Shown in pieces: positions 1 to 10,423 of a stretch of DNA of 64,000 bases. Source of the stretch: Amphiduros pacificus (lineage: Eukaryota > Annelida > Polychaeta > Phyllodocida > Hesionidae); contig OX439002.1 in assembly GCA_949316495.1 (NCBI GenBank), positions 11,154,001 through 11,218,000 of the forward strand, read 5' to 3'. The stretch's first letter is position 1; the number at the start of each line of letters is the position of its first letter. Position numbers and translations under genes: made by a program. The notes beneath the pieces are model-generated. The model was not told where the DNA came from. It saw nothing but the letters and a program-made list of their open reading frames with translations, and ran no database searches.

Positions 1-3000
1 AGGGCGAATATGGAGCAGAGGGTTTTAAAGTGTTACAAAGAGAAACCAAGAGAAGGAAGATCTGTATTGCTGTTGAATATGAGATCAAGAAAGACTACAG
101 TTTGGGTCAGTACCACATGATGATGGTGAAACTCATGATGGAGATAAACGCAAGTGTGGTGGTTGTCTTCACACCACTGGAAGAGGCTGTGAAAATCTTA
201 GCCGTTGCCAAGAGACTCAATAATAGACCGATGACGTGGATAGCCAGTGATGCCTGGGCGAGGGATATAAACGATGTTATGGGTTTGGAGGAAACTGCAT
301 TTGGTGCTCTTTCTGTGAATATCGTCTCTAGTAATGTAACCAGATTTGACCAGTTTTTTCAAGCGATGGGCCCAGATGCTGTCAGTGTCAACCCATGGCT
401 GCATGAATTCTGGGAAGACTATCTGAACTGCACAACAAAAAGAGAAAGACTTCACATGTACAAGATGTGTGATCCAGGACTAAGATTTACAGACACTAAA
501 CACTATATCCCAGACAACCTTGTGTCGCTGGTGTTTGACACTGTGTATGCATTTGGGTATGGACTCCATGACGTCATAGAGTCTGGTGTGTGCTCATCAT
601 CTGCGTCAGAGAACTTCCTGCAGTGCGTCGAAACCCAATTGACTGTCACCCTACCCAAGGTGTCTTTCCAAGGAGAAACTGGACCAGTCAAATTTAACAG
701 GAGGGATGGATCAGTGCATCGTTCCTATAAGATGTACAATATTCAAACAAGTGGCGGTGATTGGAAATTTGTGCACGTTGCCACATACAACATCACCACA
801 AAGCGCATGACCTTCAACAACGAGGAGAGAATTCAGTGGGCCAATCTAAAGAAAGAGGGGAATCCACCAGAGTCTCTCTGCAGTCGACCGTGCATGATGG
901 CCGAACAGCAGACTCTGCAGCAGAAGAGGTGTTGCTGGGTATGCGAGAAGTGTGGAGACCAGCAGATAACGGAAATCCGGCACGGCTACAATCTGCAGAG
1001 ATGCTATGACTGTCCCAACCGGAAGTGGCCAGACCAGAAGACGAGGACAGAGTGTCTGCCCATTGAGCCTGACTACCTCAGACTGGACGACACCCTGGGG
1101 TTTATACTGGCCTCTGTGGCATGTACAGGTAAATACGGGAAACACAATTAGGCTGAATAGATCATTTTATCTTTCCAGTCCAAGACTTGTGCATTTGGTT
1201 TTGTTTTTAACCTCAAGTAAAGACATCTAGGTCAGTTTTGTAAATAGCTACATACATATTGATTAAAATTTTTATACGATCTGCATTTGGCGTTTTTCTG
1301 TTACAATAATAAAATGTTTTCATTCTATCCAGGCATTGTGGCTTGTATTATGACCGGAGTAGTGTTTGCTATTAATAACAGCAACCCCCTTATCAAAGCG
1401 TCCAGCAGGGAACTGAGCTACCTTATGCTCCTAGGAATCTTCATGTCATTCACCTTCAACTTCTGTTTCCTACTCAAACCAAGTGACAAGGTTTGTTTCC
1501 TCAGGTAAACCGCCTTCACATATCTCTCCAATAAATCTTTTTTTTTAAATGTACTTTTAGCAAGGTTTCATTCTGTGCTTAAACAAACTCCGCCAGAGGG
1601 TGACATGGTGACCATGGCTGGAATATGTTTCTGGTGGACATACAACTTCTGTATATCTCTATCTGTCGTAGGAGTTATTCTGAAAGAGTGAGACGTTAAA
1701 GTATAAACATGCTTAAGGTTGGCCTCGTGGCCAACTTCCTCGAAGTTTAAATCCATTACTAAATCTTGTCAGCTTTGTAGCTCTATAGTTTCTTTACAAA
1801 TGTGTCTGAGCTCTGAAAATCGCTCAAATAAAACCCCAAAATGAATATTTAATCTTTGGTTTTTATGTAAAGTTATTTTTTTATATTTTCTTCGTTTGCA
1901 AAAAAACAAAGCAATACTAAATATTCCGATATGCATATCGCTTAAATAAAACCCCAATATAAAGATTTCATCTTTGGTTTTTGTATAAATTCATTTTTAA
2001 AAATGTTTCTGCGTTTTCAATACAATTCAGTTCTATTGGTTCTGACGGGCATATGGCTCAAACCCCAACATGACGATTTCATTTTTAGCATGGAAAACGC
2101 AATCGAGATTCGAACCCCAGGTTTTACCAACTGATCCCTATCCCACCCCCTAGCAGCACTGTACAAACTTATATAAACTGGAACATTCTCTTCGAAAATA
2201 TATGTTTTTCCGCCTGCATTATAGTAGTCTTACCCTTCGTTTACACTTCCAGAAAGTCAATTATGGCTTATGATAACAGTAATATTAATACAACAAAGTT
2301 GTTAACAGCATTTGAGCTTCGGTAGAATTGTATTCACTATTCATATCATACGCCAAATGAACATTGACAAGAATTGAAAGAGTTCCGTTAGCATATATTT
2401 CACCATATTACTGAATGAATCGTTGCTTACCAATAAAGTCATTTATTGCCTAAAAATGGTAAAACCATAAACCACACATTAGAACTTGTAGTAGTCCTAT
2501 TTAGAAGTGTGGATGTGATGTTATGTTGCAGATTGATGGGATTTAGTATGTGTTTCTCACTGATGTACGGGCCTCTGATGACAAAAACCATGAGGATCTA
2601 TAGAATATTCGAGGCTGGTCGAAGGATGAACCGGAAGCCAACTTGTGTCAGCTCCAAATCACAAATTGGCATTGCCGTAAACATCATACTCTTCAATGTG
2701 AGAATAAGTTTTATTAACCCAACTGAAATTTTGTCTCATAATCAGACCACTAATACTGTGATATTTACATTCATTCTGAACCTATCATTTCCATTCATTT
2801 GTCCTTGCAGATGTTCTTGGTAGGCGGTTGGTCATTTGGTAATGGGCCCAAAGCAGTTGAGGTGGACATTGCCCGTGATAAGCTAGAGTTAATATGTTAC
2901 CAGCCTCTGGGACCCTATGTATGTTCGCTTGCATACAACAGCTTGCTTCTACTGGCCTGTGTCTACTGTGCCTTCAAGACCAGGAAACTACCAGACAATT

Positions 3001-3533
3001 ACAATGAGTCCAGGTTCATTAGTTTTTGTGTCTACAGCACTGTGATCATCTGGTTAACCTTCATCCCAGCATATTTTGCAGTTGGGAAAGCTTTCTTTGA
3101 AGTGATGTTCTTATCGCTAGCAGTCCTTGCAAATGCCACCCTGATTCTCATGTGCATCTTCGTCCCAAAGATATATGCCCTGTACTTTGTTAAAAAAGAA
3201 AATCTTCACGTATCAGCAAAGTTCCAGAACAAAGGTGGGTCCCGCCGCCTGATAGATGACAATCAAGAAAACAGTTCCCTGCACAGTTCAGGCACACTCA
3301 CAGAGGAAAGAGGCAGACAGGCGTCGAACTCAAGCCTCAAGAGCGAGGAGCCCCGTACAAGTGACTGTACCAAATGTAATAATGGAAACTTGTTGCGGAT
3401 GAGAACGGCCTCGGATCGGGCACAAGTATATCCGGCACCGGAAGAAGTGACCCAGGTCACACAGGTGTCTTCAGAGAAGTTAGACAATCCTTCCATAGCG
3501 ACCCAAACTGTCCAGGATGCCGGGTGGTTCTGA
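1..3533 (+). CDS. Metabotropic glutamate receptor-like class C GPCR (3' part, four coding exons)
   Basis: This is the 3' part of a plasma-membrane class C GPCR expected to bind glutamate or a related amino acid and signal through G proteins. Coding exons read as 1-1128, 1333-1504, 2532-2697 and 2811-3533, all with GT-AG junctions whose phases agree (1, 2, 0). The reading frame is already open at base 3, so the gene enters from the left edge and the GTG at 30 is not its start. The first exon holds the C-terminal lobe of the Venus-flytrap domain (WIASDAWARD, like the family's SDGWADR) and a cysteine-rich NCD3G segment (CCWVCEKC, YDCPNRKWP). Exons 2-4 carry the seven-helix region with family marks (PLMTKTMRIYRIF, QPLGPYVC, FVPKIYALYF). 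About 110 residues of hydrophilic tail follow, with no obvious Homer-type motif. The subtype and exact ligand are not decidable here. Confidence 0.93.
1700..2010 (+). repeat. 119-bp repeat module with a conserved head, inside an mGluR-like intron
   Basis: A head (AGGTTGGCCTCGTGGCCAAC, 1713-1732) is followed by about two units with a 119-bp period. AATAAAACCCCAA recurs near 1826 and 1945. The same head and units occur in reverse complement at 57.5-58.14 kb, and units without a recognised head occur near 50.2 and 60.2 kb. It is probably a non-autonomous mobile element with internal tandem repeats. No coding sequence is seen in it. Confidence 0.7.
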
Positions 3534-3769
3534 CTATATGTTGCCAGAGATGACGACTTCACTTAGGCGTACAGAAGATGATATCGATATGCACATGGCA
3601 AGCACATATGTACATATAAAAACAATCAGTAGATGACTGTCTTTTTACTGCCCATAAATATGAACTTTTAACAATACCTGGTCAAAGTCATGGACAATAA
3701 TATAAATGATTTTTTTTTTTTTTTTTTTTTTCAAATTTGTAATTTTTAAGATAAAATGACTAACCGATA
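3534..3769 (+). other. 3' flank of the mGluR-like gene
   Basis: AT-rich sequence after the stop codon, presumably 3' UTR and flank. It contains a poly(T) run at about 3711-3731. No canonical AATAAA signal stands out and no other gene is seen. Confidence 0.4.
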
Positions 3770-4615
3770 CACTCTAAATTTATCTAGTAACAATCTAGTA
3801 ATCTTCTTAACTAGATTCTAGACAGATTACTAGATGCATCTAGAAAAGTTACTAGATTGTCTAAACAAGTTCCTAGATGATCTAGTAACGTTTCTAGATG
3901 ATCTAGTCATGTTCCTATGTAATCTAGTCATGTGTCTAGATTGACAAGTAAGATCTATTTAGTTGCTAGAAATGTTCCTAGATGAAGCTAGTAAGGTATT
4001 TAGATATTATCTAGTAAGGTTACTAAGCCAATAGATATATGCTAGATTCTAGACAAATTACTAGATTTTAGATTGTCATGTTGCTAGAAATCAGTATTTA
4101 CCCAACTCAAAGTTTAAAAATAATCAACATGATAATGTACAAAACAATATGTATGGAGGAATATATTTATAATTAAATAAACAAGTTTATATTATTGGTA
4201 AAGATTTAAAACCTTGTCAACAACAAATAACTCACTTAAAGCTTGTCAGGAGCTTTCAGTGCGACTCTCTGCACTTTCAAGTTTATATTAAGTCACAACA
4301 TGAACAAATTATCTATTATTGTTAGGAAAATTAACTTTCAGTCCTTGCCAAATTCATGCCAAATAACAATTAGCAATATATCAAATGAAAAAAATAATAT
4401 ATAATTTATTACAAAATGGCTCAAATTTAACTGTGATACCAATAATCTTCTGTGGGTAATCTAATATAATATCCATTTCATTATCTATGAGATTGACTGT
4501 TTTCATTAAATATGGGAATAAGAAATTTTCCCATATTACATTAATGATGAAACTAATATATATCACAGTAAGGTCCTGCAAGGTCCACACTGACCCAGAG
4601 TAATGTCACTGTTTG

Positions 4616-4665
4616 CCACTAGAGGTCGCTCCCGGCCACATGGGAGACACCTGGTGGCAACTGCT
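4616..4665. repeat. Imperfect palindrome with CTCF-like arms
   Basis: TTGCCACTAGAGGTCGC on the left faces a reverse copy related to TTGCCACCAGGTGTC on the right, around CTCCCGGCCACATGGG. Each arm resembles the CTCF core CCASYAGRKGGCRS. It lies in the middle of the 2.6-kb transposon and its function is unknown. Confidence 0.45.
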
Positions 4666-5157
4666 CGCACCAGCAGTGACCTACTTATTAACAGCCCGCC
4701 AAAACAACACAATGAATGCCAGCTGAGAGTTTAAATTTCCAGAGATTGTCACTTCTAAATTGGTGAGTAACATATATATCATCATGCCTTAAAGTCAGAA
4801 ACTTTCCTGATGTCTGAGTGTACTATTTGGAGGTGATTATTGGTAAAACAATTAACAAAACCAGTAGGATATCTGGCCAGACAAAAGATTGCAGCATATT
4901 GCATCATTACATTGAGTCAGTTGACCTATATTTTAAACCCACTAAAACTAAACTATCATGTACATTATAACCAAAAGTCCTATGTACAATACATTTCTTG
5001 GGTGTAAACAAATGGTCATGCATTACGATCGTTACGATCTGTCATAATAAATAATGACAGACTGCCCTCACCTGGTAGGTTTCCAGGATTCGGGCGAGAA
5101 GAAGATGAAGAGGATGTTTGTGGTTGGACTCGGCACATACAGTACACAAGAACTCAC

Positions 5158-5361
5158 AAACGACACGTTTGACCTCGAGCCCTTCTTTCTGGCCCTCATA
5201 GGCCTCTACTATGTTGCCAATGTAGCGTTCCCCAAGTGCTATTGTGGTGTGCTTGGAGTCTGCCAGCAATACTATCTTGGTGAGATTTATGTCCAGTATA
5301 GATCCACCGGGTTCAAGCTGCTGGAACCGCGTCTGCAGGCAGCAATTGACCAGGTTGAATC
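5158..5361 (-). pseudogene. Exon-like 204-bp coding segment inside the TIR element, unknown protein
   Basis: On the minus strand a good acceptor (TTGCACCTTAG) precedes 5361 and a GTGAGT donor follows 5158. The 204 bases between them are open, with phase 1 at both ends. The segment is clearly richer in G+C than its surroundings. The peptide begins FNLVNCCLQTRFQQLEPGG and contains LDINLTKIVLLADSK. I do not recognise the family. It may be a host exon captured by the transposon, or an exon of a minus-strand gene that the transposon landed in. No partner exons were recognised. Confidence 0.45.
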
Positions 5362-6409
5362 CTAAGGTGCAAGGACAAATCACATGGGAAATACCCATTA
5401 AACCGAATCATAGAATAAGAGAACAATTTTGCATAATCATAATAGTTCTTTATAACAGACATGTTGGACTTTTTATGTTATGATTAAATAATATTCATAG
5501 TTGCTTTGTTATTCATATTCTTATATGGATGTGATGATGTTTATACCTTATGTAAATGGAAAAACATAGAAACTTTGGATAAAGTTGGTTGATTTAATAA
5601 TGGACCAGACATAATATTTTAGTTTCTCTATTAGATACTGAATATATACTGCTGTGCAGTAAAATTATGTATATGTCAGAAAAATGTAAAATGAATCCAC
5701 ATTATGGTCCAGAGGTCTTGGATACTTTTAATATGAGAATGTTGTCCTCATTTGATAGCATAGTTTATAATATTTGTTTTATGTGCTAGTTAGTGCTAGT
5801 TAGTACATAGTGCTATTGTTACCCACTTATTATGTCATTATTTTATGTCCATAATTATATTTACATTTATCCAAAATCCTGCCATTTTGTATTGTCCAGT
5901 GTGGTAAAGATTAACATTTCTCCAAAAATCAAGTAATCTAAATTGAAATGATCGCTCATGATCATTTGAACTATTTTCCTGAAACCCTTGTCACAAATGT
6001 ACTTAATGTCATCTAAATTACATGTAGCTGAGAGATGTACAAGTTTTAATACAGATATAAATTGTATGATATTGAAAATTGTTATGTTTGATACATTGTA
6101 AATGCCATCTAGTAAATGTAATCTAGTAACATTATTTTGTTTCTAGTAAGATTGTCTAGGAACAAATGTTATTAGCGGGTCAGTAGAACCAACTTGTCTA
6201 GAAACTAGTGAATTTCCTTCCTAGTTTCTAGTAATGTAACTTACTACTTTCTAGTAATTTGTATCTAGTATGATAATAAAATATTTCTAGAATCTAGACA
6301 ACTTTCTAGTTTTTTCTAGTAATCTAGTAATTTAAAGTTATTAGCAAGTCAGTAGGGTGAAGTTACTAGATTTATTACTAGTTTCTAGTAATGAAAAATT
6401 TAGAGTGTA

Positions 6410-7880
6410 CAGAGTGGGTAATGGGAAACTACCGGAGAATTCTTTCATAAATTTTTTTTATTGAATTTGCAATATGTACACAAGCAAAAATAGGTATTAT
6501 TCTTTTATTTATTTTATGTTTGCATAGAATTATTTGAAAATAAAATCATACGCATTTGATCTCAATGCATATTTAAATGTAATTGGCATGAGAGATTATT
6601 ACTAACTATAGCAAAAAACAAAATATTTTACCAACTTTTAACTAAGAACTAAATACCGATTTCATTTTATGTTGCAGATAAAGTTTCAAAATATGATCTT
6701 AAGACAACAAAGATTACACTCAATTGTACATATGAAAAGTATGCAAATCAGGTCTTGACTTATAAACAAAGTGTTATTTTTAGGTCCTTATAGTAACATA
6801 CAAATACATGTTACAAAATCACACACACTAGTTATACTCTCCACAGCAGATCCAGGATGTAGTAATGACTCTACCCCGCCATGCAGAGTAACTGGTTAAG
6901 GCTTCTTCAAAATCTTTGTGTGGATAGGTATATAGGTAAGGTAATAAAGATCATCAGATCTTTTTTGCGTTCGAAAAATTGAATAATAATCACAATGGCT
7001 GGCAAAACAGCTGTAGTTTTGTTATAAAGGCACAAAGATGTTCAGAATAAGCCTTATGATTCGATCTACTGAGACATTATAATAGGATATTAAAATAATG
7101 TTTGTCTATGATTTGTTAGCGCATATTTTATGAACACATATATATGAGAGATCACCCAAAACAAGTGTTTTGCGGTTTTCTTTTTGTTCACATATTTGTA
7201 GACATTCAGTCGAGGTTTCTCTTTGGCACAATTATGTACTTTCTCTCCTAATTATGCCGAGTGCCATTCACTTGGTCAATCTTAACTCTGTAGCAGTATA
7301 CAACTGGCAATACATTTCAAATTACAGGAATCTTTCGAGTTGAGATTTGGAGGAAAATGCTCTTTTATGCGGAGGCATGATATGGGATGAAATCAACAAT
7401 GCTGTGCTTTAAACAACATATCCATGTTGATCCACCAACATGAGAACCTCCATAAGCTCATTGCATAACAAGGTCAACTGATTTAAATAACAGTTGTCAG
7501 GTACCTGTACGGCTTAATGTTACAAAAAAAAACCCACTTTGTCCATAATGTTCACATTTATGATTTCAAAATCACCAAATTGTCAAGCAAATAACTGTTT
7601 CTTATAAGGAATATGAAGATATGCACTTTTAAGCTGCCATTGAAATTGTATTATTGTTTATTTTGCACCTAATACATAATGTAAATAATGGTAGTAAGTT
7701 GAGTATGAAGCTTTCTTCACTTTTAATATATGGACACTGATCGGTTATCAATTTATCATATATTTTTGTATTAACCTTTTAAATGGACTAAGCACTAATT
7801 TTGCACACAAAAAATGTTTAAAATTCACTTATTGATGGAAAATGTATTTGTCTTTCATGTATATTAACATTTTGGGCCAT
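6410..7880. other. Intergenic sequence, no gene seen
   Basis: AT-rich sequence with no convincing coding potential, repeat unit or RNA gene on either strand. Confidence 0.5.
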
Positions 7881-9146
7881 GGGCCGTGGCGCAGTTGGTT
7901 GGAGCTTGGAGTAATTATGAATGGAGGCGCAACATTGCAAGATCAAAAGGGACATCATAGTTGCCGCCATGGCCATCGTTATGATGATGCCATATAGGCG
8001 CAAGATATGAAAGTTTTGACGTTATTTTTTTAGAACTATTTTCAGAACTATTTTAAGTCATCATGGAGATTTCATACAGATTATGAAAATGTAAATTTTA
8101 TTTCTCTGCTCCAAGCTTATGAAGAGATTTGCAAAGTCATACCATATTTATGAAAATGAGTTCTGTTTTACTCTCACATTATCAGAAAATCGTGTACTTT
8201 ATTGTTATTTTTGTCTTTCCAGTTTATTTTGAATTATTAGCATATATATTGGAAGCTAAGGAAAATGAACCACATTGTTCAGTGAAAAAAATGTTACCAG
8301 AAAATGTAATTTATATCCCTGCCAATATATGTGATGTCATTGATACTTTGTCTTATGAAATGTTATGTCATTTAAAATCAATAAAAATGAACAATAAAAA
8401 ACTACAGCAGGAATTTTAAAATGCTGTATCACAAAAATTATTTTGCTTTCAAAGTTTTTATAAAATAATACGGAGAGTGAAATACGTTTTAAAAACATGT
8501 ATAAAAAAGTTTGAAGATGCATTTTTCTTATTTTCAAAACATTGTTATTGAATCAATCATAATAGAAATTAACAGATTTAGTTGCAATCATTTTGAGTGA
8601 ATGTTTTGTAAGCCTCAACAGAACAACTATTCTGAGCTTTTCTTTTAAAAAAAGATATCAAAGATTGTCATGAAACATCAATAGAATATTAGTCAATTTC
8701 ATTTTTTTAAATATAAATATTCAATTTTTCACTGTTCTGAAGTCGGCAACTATGATATAGGATCAAAGGATTTTGAATCCATTATGTGAAACAATGCGTT
8801 GCTTTGACACCATAACCCATATAACTGTTGTCACGCATCCATACATAATTACTCCAAGGTTAGAGCGCCAGCTTATTAGCACAAGTTCCTTTGTGGTGAT
8901 CCAAAGGTTATGTGTTCGATCCCCGGCCATTCCGAGATTGAAATCATGTTGCAGTTTCACACATGAGCTTTGGCACGTGCCTAAATGATTAACCTGTTGT
9001 CCTTGTAAATCTGTGACTGGGTGGGTTGTCATATCAAGGACCTGCAACATTACAGTTCACTGAGGCTAAATCTGCTACAAGTAGGTCTCATCACGAAATG
9101 ACTGAAATAATGTTGAAAGTGATGTAAAACCCCAAACAAACAAACC
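7881..9146 (+). mobile_element. tRNA-derived SINE, copy 1, split by a DNA transposon
   Basis: The tRNA-like head reads GTGGCGCAGTTGGTTGGAG (7886-7904), is interrupted, and resumes at 8859 as GTTAGAGCGCCAGC. An A-box-like head is therefore split. A B box, GTTCGATCCC, lies near 8913. The body contains TTGTCCTTGTAAATCTGTGA and ends in AACCCCAAACAAACAAAC. The same body recurs at 9785-10034 and 51.66-52.16 kb, and the head recurs at 35.0 kb. The interrupting sequence is the transposon at 7905-8858. Confidence 0.85.
7905..8858. mobile_element. TIR transposon with 7-bp target duplication, copy 1
   Basis: The ends are CTTGGAGTAATTATGAATGG and, inverted, a slightly diverged version of it. The flanks are GTTGGAG and GTTAGAG, a 7-bp duplication with one mismatch. 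The element sits inside a SINE, which gives the empty-site structure. A 1013-bp relative with the same ends and internal sequence is at 52892-53904. No transposase domain is recognisable, so the element is non-autonomous or decayed. A 7-bp duplication is unusual. P-type (7-8 bp) and Dada-type (6-7 bp) elements are the named candidates. Confidence 0.85.
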
Positions 9147-9149
9147 TTT

Positions 9150-9485
9150 TGAATGATGCATCCCCATCAGTGTCTGTGAAATCTATTTGAACAAGACCCT
9201 AATTTATAACCCCCTAATGGAAGCACACTTCTTTCTTGGCATCATTTTTATGTGAAGTGTTATTATAGAGGCACTGATAGGTAAACTTATGTCAAAATTA
9301 TGTTATGGCAATATGCTTATGATGTCATGAAATGTATTGTCCTTTGAATAGTGCCAGAATGTCGTCAAACAGTGCTACCCCACTTTGAGTTTCATTTGGG
9401 GTTAAACAAGGTTCACGTTACTGTGTTTACCCGTCACGTGCAGCGTATGGCTCAGGCATGTTAAACTTCAATTTGTCATATTGTT
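9150..9485. other. Short intergenic stretch, nothing recognised
   Basis: Lies between SINE copy 1 and the LINE tail remnant. No gene or structured repeat is seen. Confidence 0.4.
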
Positions 9486-9740
9486 CATAGCACAGATGTT
9501 AAAGATAGATTATGTGGGGTGTGTAACAATGAACAAGTTGAAGATGAAATCCACTTTGTTTTTCATTGTAATGCATATAATGAGAGGGGAACTAAATTGT
9601 TTCATGATGTATCAAATATATTACCCACTTTTCTTAACCACTGTGATACTGAAAAACTAAATATGCATTTCAAGAAAGATGTTGTAAAAAGATTTGGAAG
9701 ATATGTATTTGAAGTAATGAATGTTAGAAACTATATTTAA
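9486..9740 (+). pseudogene. LINE C-terminal remnant (Cys/His tail after reverse transcriptase)
   Basis: The open stretch encodes RLCGVCNNEQVEDEIHFVFH followed by CNAYNERGTKLF. This C-x2-C...H-x3-C pattern with DEIHF and Y..R is typical of the tail that follows reverse transcriptase in several non-LTR retrotransposon clades. No reverse transcriptase core is visible upstream, so this is a 5'-truncated relic ending at the TAA at 9738. Confidence 0.65.
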
Positions 9741-9784
9741 ACTATATTTAGGCTAAAAACTATAGGCTAAATCTCGTCTGGACC

Positions 9785-10034
9785 ATGTGCCGTGGTATGT
9801 TGTGATCCAAAGGATGTGGTTTGATTGTCGGCATTGAATTCGTGATACTATTTGTCGTATGAACTGAGGCCTGTGACTAAAGGGTTGATCTGTTGTCCTT
9901 GTAAATCTGTGATTGGGTGGACTGTCATTTCAAGGAACTGCGACATGACAATTCAGTGAGGCTTCACGTAGGTCTCATCATGAAATACTCGAAATAATGT
10001 TGAAAGTGACGTAAACACCCACTTAAATAAACAA
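9785..10034 (+). mobile_element. tRNA-derived SINE, copy 2
   Basis: It shares with copy 1 the blocks GTGATCCAAAGG, TTGTCCTTGTAAATCTGTGA, TAGGTCTCATCA and AATAATGTTGAAAGTGA. The tail is AAACACCCACTTAAATAAAC. The tRNA-like head is degraded. Confidence 0.75.
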
Positions 10035-10423
10035 TATGTCAAATCTAATAAAAGAAACCTGTCACTGAGATTCAATGCCCTACACTTTTCCATGAGTGAC
10101 TCAGTATCTTTTGTATTGCCACATAGACATGATAACACAAACCACATGCTTTTATAACCACCCACTGAGCCACGTCCCATCCAACAAAGAATCTATTTCA
10201 ATAGTTACCTGTTAATAGTTAACATTTCATAAGTCAAAGTATTATATCAAACAATGAAGACGCGTTATAGAAATATGCTAAGGACACGCAGAAATTCTAA
10301 ATTAAAAGAAATATCTGCAGTGTATTAGATAACAAATCATTCTTATTATTGGTATTCTTGTAAGGTATTAAAAAATGACACATGAAAAAATAAATTGGTA
10401 CTCTTAATAAGTATTATGCAAAA

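Larger units (their letters stand above)
3770..6407. mobile_element. 2.6-kb non-autonomous TIR transposon with TCTAGTAAC-rich subterminal arrays
   Basis: Both ends carry the same inverted 12-mer, CACTCTAAATTT, and each end is flanked by TA (3768-3769 and 6408-6409). The first 300 and last 300 bases are packed with variants of TCTAGTAAC / CTAGATGATCTAG in both orientations, as expected for subterminal transposase-binding arrays. The TA duplication would fit a Tc1/mariner-like element. The CACT terminus with subterminal arrays would fit an EnSpm/CACTA relative. No transposase is visible. The interior holds an imperfect palindrome near 4616-4665 and an exon-like segment on the minus strand at 5158-5361. 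Confidence 0.75.

Noticed and set aside
198-1145. Minus-strand and other-frame ORFs inside the receptor exon
   Set aside because: Shadows of the well-supported receptor frame, which has domain motifs and consistent splice phases.
5054-5365. Plus-strand ORF of 103 residues in the 2.6-kb transposon
   Set aside because: It overlaps the minus-strand exon-like segment, which has proper splice sites, while the plus-strand reading has none.
8129-8419. A 96-residue protein in the 7-bp-TSD transposon
   Set aside because: The corresponding region of copy 2 does not preserve the frame, so it is probably chance.
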